Source of the DNA: Galactobacter caseinivorans
GTDB taxonomy: Bacteria > Actinomycetota > Actinomycetes > Actinomycetales > Micrococcaceae
Length of the DNA stretch: 64,000 nt
Assembly: GCF_003640665.1 (NCBI RefSeq)
Contig: NZ_QQXL01000005.1
Span: 1 to 64,000 of the forward strand
Reading direction: 5' to 3'
Shown here: positions 25,348 to 33,086 of the stretch, piece by piece
How the letters are laid out: each line of letters begins with the position of its first letter
Numbering within the stretch: position 1 is the first letter of the stretch
Program-made: the position numbers and the translations under genes
Notes under the pieces: model-generated
Seen by the model: the letters and a program-made list of their open reading frames with translations, nothing else
What the model was told of the DNA's origin: nothing
Database searches by the model: none

Positions 25348-26286
25348 GTGAATCAGACTGCCCTGCGCGCCGCAGACCTCAGCGTCGGCTACGCCTCCCG
25401 CAATGTTGTGCACCACGTGGACGTGGACATCCTCCCCGGGCAGGTGACGGCGTTGGTGGGCCCCAACGGCAGCGGGAAGTCCACGCTGCTGCGATCCCTG
25501 GTGCGACTCCAGCACCGCAGTGGCGGCACCTTGGTCCTCCAGGAGCAGGAGCAGGAGCCGGACCACGAGCCGGACCACGAGCCGGACCACGAGCCCGAGC
25601 CGCTCCCGTCCGCGGCCCCACCACCGGAAGGCACCATGCCCATGCCCAAGTTCGGGCCGATGCCGATGCCGATGCCGATGCCCGTGCCGGTGGACGGCCT
25701 GGGCGCCAAGGACTTTGCGCGCCGCGTGACCCTGCTGGCGCAATCGCGCCCTCACCCCGGCGGGCTGAGCGTGCAGGACGTGGTGGCCTTTGGTCGCCAC
25801 CCGCACCGCCGGCGCTTTGCCGGGCTATCCCAGGCGGACCAAGCCGCGATGGATCGCGCGCTGGCGCTGACCGGACTCACGGACCTGGCGGACCGGCCGG
25901 TGGATCGTCTCTCCGGCGGGGAGCTGCAGCGCGCCTGGCTGGCGTCGTGCCTGGCGCAAGACACCGCCGTCGTGCTGTTGGACGAACCCACCAATCACCT
26001 TGACCTGCGTTATCAGGTGGAGACGCTTGACCTGATTCGCGAACTGGCAGAGGACCACGCGGTGGCGGTGGGGGTGGTCCTGCATGACCTGGACCATGCC
26101 GCGGCCGTGGCGGATGCGGTGATTCTGCTGCAGGACGGGCGGGTCCATGCCTCCGGGGCCGCCTCGGAGGTGCTCACCTCGGAGCACCTGAGTCAGGTTT
26201 ACGGCCTCCCCATTCGGGTGGAGACCGACCCGGAATCTGGCCGACCGCGCATCAGCGCCTCCGGCCGCCGCGTGCGCAGCGCCTAA
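25348..26286 (+). CDS. ABC transporter ATPase, siderophore/FepC type, with low-complexity insert
   Basis: This 312-residue ATPase powers the importer encoded by the next two genes. Walker A is GPNGSGKST (38-46), the signature is LSGGELQR, Walker B is VVLLDEPTNHLD, and the switch histidine is in VLHDLDH, all as in FepC/BtuD-type ATPases. The odd part is residues 65-115. Where relatives have fewer than ten residues between the first strands and the KDFARRV segment, this protein has about 50. They are made of PDHE repeats followed by a Met-Pro repeat, and are coded by exact 12-bp (x3) and 6-bp (x4) tandem units. The insert lies on the surface of the RecA-like subdomain before the Q-loop. The GTG start is leaderless. 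Confidence 0.88.
   Translation: MNQTALRAADLSVGYASRNVVHHVDVDILPGQVTALVGPNGSGKSTLLRSLVRLQHRSGGTLVLQEQEQEPDHEPDHEPDHEPEPLPSAAPPPEGTMPMPKFGPMPMPMPMPVPVDGLGAKDFARRVTLLAQSRPHPGGLSVQDVVAFGRHPHRRRFAGLSQADQAAMDRALALTGLTDLADRPVDRLSGGELQRAWLASCLAQDTAVVLLDEPTNHLDLRYQVETLDLIRELAEDHAVAVGVVLHDLDHAAAVADAVILLQDGRVHASGAASEVLTSEHLSQVYGLPIRVETDPESGRPRISASGRRVRSA
25555..25680. repeat. In-frame tandem repeats in the ABC ATPase gene
   Basis: GAGCCGGACCAC is repeated three times at 25555-25590 and CCGATG four times at 25657-25680. They encode the PDHE and Met-Pro repeats of the insert. Confidence 0.95.
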
Positions 26287-26418
26287 CAGCGCGGGCCCCG
26301 AGGGCGGCCCTCACGGCAGCCCCGACGCGCGCCCTCCCGACCCCGACCCCGTCCCAGACCCCGTCCCCGTCCCCCCTCTTTCCCCGACCCCCATGTGAGA
26401 AGACCAAAGGAACCCCCC

Positions 26419-27435
26419 ATGAAGAAGCTCGCCTCCGTGACCGCCGCCGCGGCGCTGCTCCTAGCGCTGTCCGCCTGCGGCACCACCGACGTCTCGCAGT
26501 CCTCCGCTCCCGCCGCAGCTGCCCCCACCAGCTCCGGCTGCGACGCCGTGAAGCCCACCACCGGCCCCGTCGCCGTGACGGACGTCCTGGGCCGCACGGT
26601 GAAGTTGGACGCCCCGGCCAAGCGCGTCGCCGTGCTGGAGTGGCAGCAGACGGAGGACCTGCTCACCCTGTGCCAGAGCCCGGTCGCGGTCCCGGATGTG
26701 AAGGGCTACAGCACCTGGGTCTCCGCGGAGAAGCTGCCGGACGGCGTCGTGGACCTGGGCACTCGCGGCGAGCCAAGCATTGACGCGCTGGTCGGTGCGG
26801 AGCCGGACCTGGTGATCGTGGAGGCCACCTCCGCGGATGACAAGCTCGTGAAGCAGCTGGAGGCCAAGGGGCTCAAGGTGCTGGCGACCACGGGTGCGGA
26901 TGCCACGGACCCCATCAAGAACATGCTCCACACCTTTGGCCTGATTGCGGAGGCGACGGGCCGGGCAGAGCGTGCGGATGCCGTGGAGGCGGAGTTCAAC
27001 GCCTCGCTGCAGCAGGGCGCGCAGAAGATCAAGGACGCGGGCAAGGCCGGGTCGGAGTTTGTGTACTTTGACGGCTGGCTGGAGGGGTCTAACGTCACGG
27101 TCCGCCCCTTTGGTCAGGGCGCGCTCCTGGCAGAGGTGGGCGAGTCCCTTGGCCTGAAGAACGCCTGGAAGGGCGAGGTGGATGCGGCCTACGGGCTGGG
27201 CCAGACCGATGTGGAGGGCCTGACGACCGTCCAGAACGCCCACCTGCTTTACACCAGCACGGCGGACGCGGACACGGACATCATGCCCGCGCTGCGCAAG
27301 ACCGCGATCTGGTCCGGGCTCACCGCGGTCAAGGAGAACAGGGAAAAGGGTTTCCCGGAGGGCATCTGGACCTTCGGCGGCCCGCGTTCCTCGCAGGAAA
27401 TGATTGACGCCTTCGTGGCGGCCTTCACCTCCTAA
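26419..27435 (+). CDS. ABC transporter substrate-binding lipoprotein, FepB/FecB type
   Basis: This 338-residue binding protein is of the helical-backbone type used for siderophores, haem or cobalamin. ATG 26419 follows AAAGGA at seven bases. The signal peptide ends LLLALSAC with lipidated Cys20. The fold markers are VTDVLGRTVKLDAPAKRVAVLEW (split here as the N-lobe start) and the EPDLVIVEA strand of the hinge region. It is the middle gene of an ATPase, binding protein, permease operon, and its stop overlaps the permease start (TAATG). Confidence 0.9.
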   Translation: MKKLASVTAAAALLLALSACGTTDVSQSSAPAAAAPTSSGCDAVKPTTGPVAVTDVLGRTVKLDAPAKRVAVLEWQQTEDLLTLCQSPVAVPDVKGYSTWVSAEKLPDGVVDLGTRGEPSIDALVGAEPDLVIVEATSADDKLVKQLEAKGLKVLATTGADATDPIKNMLHTFGLIAEATGRAERADAVEAEFNASLQQGAQKIKDAGKAGSEFVYFDGWLEGSNVTVRPFGQGALLAEVGESLGLKNAWKGEVDAAYGLGQTDVEGLTTVQNAHLLYTSTADADTDIMPALRKTAIWSGLTAVKENREKGFPEGIWTFGGPRSSQEMIDAFVAAFTS

Positions 27436-29504
27436 TGCGCTCCACAACCCGCCCCCAGCGCGCCCTGGCCGGCGCCGGGACCCTGCTGGCGCTAGCCCTC
27501 GCCCTGGCCGCGTTCTCGGTGGTGCATCTGACGCAGGGCTCATCGGGAACCTCCGGCCGGGAGCTGGTGGGCGCCTTGGCCCATCCCGGCACCGGGGGCG
27601 GGGTCGTGGAGATTCTCTGGGGCTCGCGCGTGCCGCGGCTCCTGTCCGGCCTGGTGGTGGGCGGGGCGCTCGGCGTCGCGGGGCTGCTGCTGCAGTCCGT
27701 GGCGCGCAACCCGTTGGCCTCCCCGGACACCCTCGCGGTCACGGCGGGGTCCGCCTTTGCCGTCACCGCGGTCTCTGCCTTTGGGCTGAGCATTCCGTGG
27801 TGGGCATCCGGCAGCGTGGCGGCGGTCGGTGGCCTGGCCGCGGCGGCCCTGGTGCTGGCCCTGGCGGGCGGCGCCTCCACCGCCACGGCCAGGCTGGTCT
27901 TGGCGGGCTCTGCTGTGGCGATGGCGTTGCAGTCCGGCAGCTCCGCGCTGCTGATCCTCTTCACGGAGGAGACCACGGGGCTTTTTGCCTGGGGGAATGG
28001 CTCGCTGAATCAGCTCAATATCGACGCCTCTGCCCGGGGCCTTCCCGTGCTGTTGCTCTGCCTGGTGTTGGCCGTGGCGCTCTCGCGTCGCCTTGACGTG
28101 GTGTCAGTGGGCGACGACGCTGCGAGGGTTGTCGGAGTGCCGGTGCGTTCCACGCGGGTTGGCGCTGTGGTGCTCGCGGTGATCATGACCGCGGTGGCCG
28201 TGACGCTGGCTGGGCCCATCGGTTTTGTTGGCCTGTGTGCCCCGGCCGCCGCGCGGCTGCTGGCCCGCGGTGTGCCCGCCCTGCGCCACCACGTGTGGCT
28301 GATCCCCGCTGCGGCCCTCATGGGTGCGCTGGTGGTGGTGCTCAGTGATGTGGCGGTGCGCGCCATCCTTGGTGCGGACAGGGCGCTCACCGTGCCGACG
28401 GGCGTGGTGACCTCCATCCTGGGCGCGGTGGTGTTGATCATCCTCGCCGCGCGCTCGCGCTCCGGGCAGGGTTCGGCTGGCGGGGTGGGGGAGTCCGGGG
28501 CGGCGGCCGGGGTGGTGCCGCGCGGACGGGCCCGAGTGCTGATCGTCACCGGCGTCGCCGCCGTCGCGCTCGCCGGATCCGTGGTGGGATCCCTGCTTCT
28601 GGGGCAGCGCAAGCTGCTGCTGGGGGACCTGTTTTTGTGGGCGCAGGGGGAGGCGCCCCGCATCATCTCCCTGGCATTGGACGAGCGTGCCCCGCGCGTT
28701 GCCGCGGCCCTGCTCGCGGGCGCCGCGCTGGGCCTGGTGGGTCTGTTGGTGCAGTCCACGGCGAGAAACCCGTTGGCGGAGCCGGGCTTGCTCGGCGTGA
28801 GCGGGGGCGCCGGCCTGGGCGCCGTGCTGGCGCTCAGCGTCGGCGGGACCGCCGCCGCCACGCTCATGCTTCCCGCCGCGGTGGCCGGAGGGCTCCTGGC
28901 GTTCGCGCTGGTGTACGCGCTGGCCTGGCGCGGCGGAATTGACCCGGGCCGCCTGGTGCTGGTCGGCATTGGCGTGGGCTACCTGACGGTGTCCGTCACC
29001 ACCTTCATCCTGCTGCGCACGGACCCGTTTAATACGCCCAAGATCTTCACCTGGCTCTCTGGCACCACCTACGAGCGGGTGTGGGCGGACGTGGCCCCGG
29101 TGGCGCTGGGCCTTGCGGTCGTGGTGGCGCTCGCCGTGGCGCTGAGCCGGGACATGGACCTGCTCGCGGTGGGAGAGGACACGCCGCGCCTGCTGGGGCT
29201 GCGCCTGGAGCGCACGCGCCTGCTGGTGTTGGTGGCCTCCGCGGTCCTGGCCTCACTCGCGGTGCTCGCCATCGGGACGGTGGGTTTTGTTGGCCTGGTG
29301 GCCCCGCACGCCGCCCGGGCCATGGTCGGCGTGAAGCACCGCAGCGTGCTCGCGGTGTCCATGCTGCTTGGGTCGGTGTTGGTGGTGATCGCGGACGCGA
29401 TCGGTCGCACGGTGCTGGCCCCTGCGCAGCTCCCGGTGGGCTTGCTGGTCGCGCTGATCGGCGCGCCGTATTTCATCTACCTGCTCTCGCGAACGCGGGT
29501 GTAG
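27435..29504 (+). CDS. FecCD-family permease, two domains fused (FhuB-like)
   Basis: This 689-residue permease contains two complete FecCD units in tandem, about residues 1-345 and 355-689, each with about ten helices. The SVARNPLASPDTL and STARNPLAEPGLL boxes, repeated once per half, show the duplication, as do GFVGLCAPAAAR and GFVGLVAPHAAR. A single fused chain replaces the usual homo- or heterodimer, as in FhuB. It is translationally coupled to the binding-protein gene. With the ATPase and binding protein the importer is complete; the substrate is probably a ferric siderophore, supported by the siderophore-interacting protein at 32169, but this is inference. Confidence 0.9.
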   Translation: MRSTTRPQRALAGAGTLLALALALAAFSVVHLTQGSSGTSGRELVGALAHPGTGGGVVEILWGSRVPRLLSGLVVGGALGVAGLLLQSVARNPLASPDTLAVTAGSAFAVTAVSAFGLSIPWWASGSVAAVGGLAAAALVLALAGGASTATARLVLAGSAVAMALQSGSSALLILFTEETTGLFAWGNGSLNQLNIDASARGLPVLLLCLVLAVALSRRLDVVSVGDDAARVVGVPVRSTRVGAVVLAVIMTAVAVTLAGPIGFVGLCAPAAARLLARGVPALRHHVWLIPAAALMGALVVVLSDVAVRAILGADRALTVPTGVVTSILGAVVLIILAARSRSGQGSAGGVGESGAAAGVVPRGRARVLIVTGVAAVALAGSVVGSLLLGQRKLLLGDLFLWAQGEAPRIISLALDERAPRVAAALLAGAALGLVGLLVQSTARNPLAEPGLLGVSGGAGLGAVLALSVGGTAAATLMLPAAVAGGLLAFALVYALAWRGGIDPGRLVLVGIGVGYLTVSVTTFILLRTDPFNTPKIFTWLSGTTYERVWADVAPVALGLAVVVALAVALSRDMDLLAVGEDTPRLLGLRLERTRLLVLVASAVLASLAVLAIGTVGFVGLVAPHAARAMVGVKHRSVLAVSMLLGSVLVVIADAIGRTVLAPAQLPVGLLVALIGAPYFIYLLSRTRV

Positions 29505-29547
29505 GCGGGAGCGTTTCACCGAAGGCCCGACGCCGCCTGGCCGGGTG

Positions 29548-29581
29548 GGGTGCCCCGGTGGGGCGCCCCGGCGGGGCACCC
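29548..29581. terminator. Hairpin after the permease gene
   Basis: GGGTGCCCC pairs with GGGGCACCC, with a second GGGGCGCCCC palindrome inside the loop. It lies 44 bases after the permease stop, next to a copy of the dispersed 13-mer (29524-29536). Confidence 0.6.
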
Positions 29582-29603
29582 TCGAATGCGGAGCGCGCCC
29601 GCC

Positions 29604-29731
29604 CCGCGGCGAACTAGCGGCCTGCCCCGGCGCGGTGAACCCCGGCGGGGTGTCCGCCCGCGGCGACCTAACGGCCCGCCTCGGCGCGGTGAACCCCGGT
29701 GCGGTGCCCGCCCGCGGCGACCTAGCGGCGT
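29604..29731. repeat. 54-bp tandem repeat (2.4 units)
   Basis: Units start at 29604, 29658 and 29712 (CCGCGGCGA each time). The last unit runs into the 3' end of the glycosyltransferase remnant and includes its stop codon, so the repeat appears to have arisen by duplicating that gene end. Confidence 0.85.
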
Positions 29732-30132
29732 CGGGCCCCTGCCGTCTCCATCACGGCCGAGTAGGCGCGCCACAGGGCGTGCGTCTGGGCCTCGTTGGTG
29801 CTGGCGGCGGCGAGCTGCGCGCTGGCCGCGAGCGAGTCGCTGAGCGCCGGCACCTTGGTGAGTAGCTCCCGCACCTGCTGCGCGGCGTGCTCGGGATCGC
29901 TGACGCCGGGAAGCAGCGGCGAACCCTCAAAGCAGGCCAGGTCCCGGACCACAATGGGCAGGCCAGCCCCGGCGGCGTCCAGGACGCTCAGCGGGAAGCC
30001 CTCGTAGGAGGCGGAGTGCAGGTACACCGAGCACCCACGCAGCACCGTCTCCACCTCAGCCGGGGTCAGCCAGCCGGTGACGGTGACGCCCGCGGAGGTC
30101 AACTCGTCGCGCTGATCCCCGTCGCCGATCTG
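29722..30132 (-). pseudogene. Glycosyltransferase family 4 remnant (5' end lost)
   Basis: Only the C-terminal part of a GT4/GT1-type sugar transferase is left. Reading on the minus strand it begins in the middle of the family's nucleotide-binding strand (IGDGDQRDEL) and continues through GVTVTGWLTPAEVETVLRGC and the donor-binding motif SYEGFPLSVLDAAGAGLPIV to a normal end. No suitable start exists before IGDGDQRDEL, and upstream of about 30132 the frame loses all similarity. The first potential start (TTG 30102) would give 126 residues without a nucleotide-sugar site, so it is not expected to be active. Confidence 0.75.
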
Positions 30133-30780
30133 GTCCGGGCGGCTGGTGTGCTGGTCAGTGCCGTCTTCTGCTCGGTGGCGGCGTGGTGGGGCGTCTCGCC
30201 CGCGGCCGCTGTGGCGGCGGGGCAGGGCTGGTGGTTATTGGCGGCAGCGGTGTGCATCGGCGCCGTGTGCGCACCCGGCATCATCCGCGCCGTCCAGCGT
30301 TCACCGCGTTCCGCGCAGACCGGCGAGGAACAGGCCCGCCCCGGTGTTTACACGGAAGACGGGACGTACTTGGGGGCGGACCTGGAGGGGCAGCCTGCCC
30401 CTCCCATGCCCCTCGTGGCCCACGAGCCGGACGGTGGCCTGGTGGATGCCTCCCGCTTGGCCCAGCGGCGGCCCCTGCTGCTGGTCTTTGTGTCCCACGA
30501 CTGCCAGTTTTGTGCGGATGCGGTGGCGTACTTTTCGCAGGATGTGGCCTGGATGCATCGGCACGATTTGGCACTGGTGGGCTCGGCAGCCGCATTGGAC
30601 AAGGTGGAGGTTGCATATGCGCGGCTGTTGGTGGACCCGTTCGGGGCCACCAAGAGCCGGCTGGATCTGACGGCCACGCCCGCTGCGGTGCTGCTGCACA
30701 CCGACGGAACCTTCAGCGGGCTCGCCTTTGGCCCGCAGGAGATCTACGAGCTCTCCGTCGGCGCTCCCCCGCAAGACTGA
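30127..30780 (+). pseudogene. MauE/DoxX-thioredoxin-like membrane protein remnant (5' end lost)
   Basis: The plus-strand frame becomes protein-like only at about 30127. It then encodes two hydrophobic helices (LVSAVFCSVAAWWGV and GWWLLAAAVCIGAVC), as at the C-terminal end of MauE/DoxX redox membrane proteins. A thioredoxin-like domain follows with a CXXC motif (SHDCQFCADAV) and the cis-Pro region TATPAAVLL. The first helices of a MauE domain and a normal start are missing. Its break coincides within a few bases with that of the glycosyltransferase remnant on the other strand. It could still be translated from an internal GTG as a membrane-anchored thioredoxin. Confidence 0.6.
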
Positions 30781-30821
30781 ACGGGCTCCCCGTGCTGAAC
30801 GGGCCCCCGCGCTGCACGTGC

Positions 30822-31832
30822 TCACTCCAGGTAGGGAATGAACTCGCCGGTGGCGCGGCCGCCCGTCGTCAGCACATGACCCAGCCGTTTGTCTGTGTGC
30901 AGCACAAGGTGACGGCGCAGGCTCACGCCGGCCTGTGAGAGCGAGGCCACCTGTGCCTCCAGCTGGTGGATGGAGCGCAGGTCCTTGAGCCACACGTTGA
31001 ACACCAGGTTCGCCGGGCCAACGCTGGTGGTGACAAAGCGGACATCGGGCAGCAGGCCAAGAGCGCGGGTCAGCGGTTCTAGGTGCCGCGGAGGCACCTC
31101 CGCGAAGTACCAGAGGGGCACGGGCCAGCCGGAGGCGGAGTTCATGACGTCCACTCGCTGGCGAAAGTAGTTGCTGTGCAGGAGCGCCGCCACGGCGTCG
31201 GCCGCCTTTTGTTCGCCGACCCCCAGGCGTTGGGCCAGGACCGAGGCGGGCACGCGCCCGTCCTGTGCCAGCTCGGCAGACACGGCCAGCTTGAACTCGG
31301 GATCCGTGTTCTTGGCGGCGCGGGGTCGTGGCGGGCGCTGACGCGGGACCCGCAGCGCGTCCCCCTCGCTCAGCGCCCGCAGCGTCCAGGCCTCAGCGGT
31401 GCGGTGGTGATGGGTCAGAATGTGAACGCGCACGTCCTTGACGCCACCAAGGGCCGGGATGTCCTGGACAAGCAGCTTGGTGAGTAGCTCCTCGGTGGTG
31501 GCGTAGGCGGTGAGGATGAGCGTTCCGCCGGAGGCGCTGATGTCGATCGTGAAGAGCGTGCCCCAGCGGAGCAACTCCTGACGGATCCGCTTGCCCTCGC
31601 CCGGTTCCGCGTCCACCTCAACGATCGCCGTCTGGCGTTGGAAGACCTCTGGGCTCAGCATGCCCGCATTCCAGGCCACGCCTTCTGAACTCAGGCGGTC
31701 CCACCGGCGTGAGAGCGCGGAGGGGGTCTGCCCCAGCACCGGTGAAAGGTCCTTCCAGCTGGCCCGCGGCGAGAGCTGCAGGGCATGGATGAGGCGCCGA
31801 TCTTCCTCAGAGAACACGTGTTCGTTCGTCAT
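30822..31832 (-). CDS. Lrp/AsnC-type regulator with duplicated domains
   Basis: This 336-residue regulator is about twice the length of a classical Lrp. Two winged-helix plus effector-domain units can be traced: residues about 10-150 (DRRLIHALQLSPRASWKDLS) and about 175-336 (AVSAELAQDGRVPASVLAQR). Two-domain Lrp proteins are common in actinobacteria, where they usually control transport or catabolism genes nearby. The ATG at 31832 has no good ribosome-binding site but a GATAAT hexamer nine bases before it. It is divergent from the siderophore-interacting protein gene. Confidence 0.82.
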   Translation of the reverse strand: MTNEHVFSEEDRRLIHALQLSPRASWKDLSPVLGQTPSALSRRWDRLSSEGVAWNAGMLSPEVFQRQTAIVEVDAEPGEGKRIRQELLRWGTLFTIDISASGGTLILTAYATTEELLTKLLVQDIPALGGVKDVRVHILTHHHRTAEAWTLRALSEGDALRVPRQRPPRPRAAKNTDPEFKLAVSAELAQDGRVPASVLAQRLGVGEQKAADAVAALLHSNYFRQRVDVMNSASGWPVPLWYFAEVPPRHLEPLTRALGLLPDVRFVTTSVGPANLVFNVWLKDLRSIHQLEAQVASLSQAGVSLRRHLVLHTDKRLGHVLTTGGRATGEFIPYLE

Positions 31833-32028
31833 AGCTCCCAATTATCATGCATCGGAGCATATCTGCGCGTGCTTTTTAAGGATAAAGAAGACTCTTTGCG
31901 AACGCGTGAGCGGGTCGCGACCGTCAACGCCTGACCATCCAGTCGGGCGCCGGGGTGCGGTTCACGCGCGACTTACTTGGGGGCCCCCTTCCCTGTCGCA
32001 GGCAAGGCGTTGAGGGGGGAACAAGATG

Positions 32029-32058
32029 CAAAGGGGACGAGGCCACTCGTCCCCTTTG
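32029..32058 (+). terminator. Orphan terminator-like hairpin
   Basis: CAAAGGGGACGAG pairs perfectly with CTCGTCCCCTTTG (13 bp, loop GCCA). No coding gene ends upstream on either strand, so it may end a small RNA or act in the leader of the siderophore-interacting protein gene. Confidence 0.6.
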
Positions 32059-32108
32059 TCGCGTCCGGGGCGCGTTCGGGGCCCGCCCGGCGGCGCCTCG
32101 GAATAAAG

Positions 32109-32127
32109 TTAGACAAGCCTTACCTAT
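32109..32127 (+). promoter_or_regulatory. IdeR/DtxR-like iron box
   Basis: The 19 bases at 32109-32127 match the IdeR consensus TTAGGTTAGSCTAACCTAA at about 14 positions (TTAG at the left end, GCCTTACCTA at the right). It lies 41 bases before the siderophore-interacting protein start. Confidence 0.6.
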
Positions 32128-32168
32128 CTATGTAAGGTTGCTCTTGCAGGTCAAGCAAGGGAGTGAAG

Positions 32169-32894
32169 ATGCCCGTCAATGTTCAGCGCGGCTACATGCG
32201 GATGCTGCGCATCGCCGAACACTACGTGACGGTGGTGGGAGTCGAGGACAGGACGAGCTGGTTGAGACGGGTCCGGCTGTACGCGCCGGACCTCGTGGAG
32301 ACGCTCCGCGGTCATCCGACCGAATGGATCCGACTGTGGGTGCCGGATTCAACGCGGGACGGGCTGCTTCGGCAGCGGGGGTACACGGTGGTGGCCTCCA
32401 GTCCCGAAGGCGGATGGCTGGACGTGGACCTGGTACTGCATCACCCGGACGGCCCCGCCAGTGCGTGGACGCGGGCCGTCCGGGTGGGTAGCAAGACGGT
32501 GGTGTCCTTCACCCCGCAAAAACCTCATCTGGGCCATCAGCAGCCGCTGACCGTGCTGGCGGATACCAGTTCGCTTCCCGCGGTGGAATCGGTGCTCAGC
32601 CACCTGGCCGCGGAGGCGCCGGAGCGGACGGTGCGCGTGTTCCTGGACGCCCAGGGGCATGATGTCGCCGGCCTCCTTGGCCCCCGTCTCGCCAAGGTGC
32701 AACTCACGGATGATCCGGTGGCGGAGCTCGCAGCCGTGGCGGACAATCTAGGGCCCGACGCCGTGGGCTTCGTTTGGGCGGGACTCTCGCGTCAGCGGAT
32801 CTCGGCCTTGCGAACCGCGCTCAGGAGCGCGGGCATTGCCCGCGACTCCCAGCACGTGCAGGCGTATTGGATTGAGGGCAAGCCCTTCGGGTAG
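32169..32894 (+). CDS. Siderophore-interacting protein (flavin reductase-like)
   Basis: This 241-residue protein of the SIP group reduces ferric siderophores in the cytosol to release iron. The flavin-binding barrel is recognisable by RGYTVVASSPEGGWLDVDLV followed by the HHPDGPASAW phosphate-binding segment; a C-terminal NAD(P)H-type domain follows, ending at YWIEGKPFG, the usual family end. ATG 32169 is preferred over GTG 32163 because AAGGGAG then sits five bases away. An IdeR-like box upstream supports iron control. It is encoded 2.7 kb from the siderophore-type ABC importer on the same strand and probably serves the same pathway. Confidence 0.88.
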   Translation: MPVNVQRGYMRMLRIAEHYVTVVGVEDRTSWLRRVRLYAPDLVETLRGHPTEWIRLWVPDSTRDGLLRQRGYTVVASSPEGGWLDVDLVLHHPDGPASAWTRAVRVGSKTVVSFTPQKPHLGHQQPLTVLADTSSLPAVESVLSHLAAEAPERTVRVFLDAQGHDVAGLLGPRLAKVQLTDDPVAELAAVADNLGPDAVGFVWAGLSRQRISALRTALRSAGIARDSQHVQAYWIEGKPFG

Positions 32895-33026
32895 GGCGGC
32901 AGTGGCAGTGACAGTAGCCGAAGCCACCCGCCGGGCCCCGGAGCCCAGAAGCCCAGGAGCCCAGAAGCCCACGAGCGCCTCCAAGGAGCATTCCCCCACC
33001 AGATCTGTGACCCAGATCATTGGATT

Positions 33027-33036
33027 TCGTATACGA
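33027..33036. promoter_or_regulatory. Predicted operator of the hpa regulator (site 2)
   Basis: TCGTATACGA again, 50 bases before the start of the hpaG-type gene. A 6-bp inverted repeat GATCTG/CAGATC lies just upstream (33002-33019). Confidence 0.8.
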
Positions 33037-33086
33037 TCGGGGGGGGCAGGCTTGCTCTGCCACCGCTCAGCCAAAGGAGTCCCGCC

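Larger units (their letters stand above)
31833..32168. other. Divergent intergenic region (336 bp) with hairpin and iron box
   Basis: Holds the promoter of the Lrp gene, a strong plus-strand hairpin at 32029-32058 that ends no visible gene, and the IdeR-like box at 32109. A 26-codon frame (32026-32106, ATG after GAGGGGGG) spans the hairpin; I cannot support it as a gene. Confidence 0.55.

Noticed and set aside
32026-32106. 26-codon leader peptide before the siderophore-interacting protein
   Set aside because: It has a purine-rich upstream sequence but no codon pattern or conservation evidence, and it overlaps a hairpin; mentioned only as a possibility.
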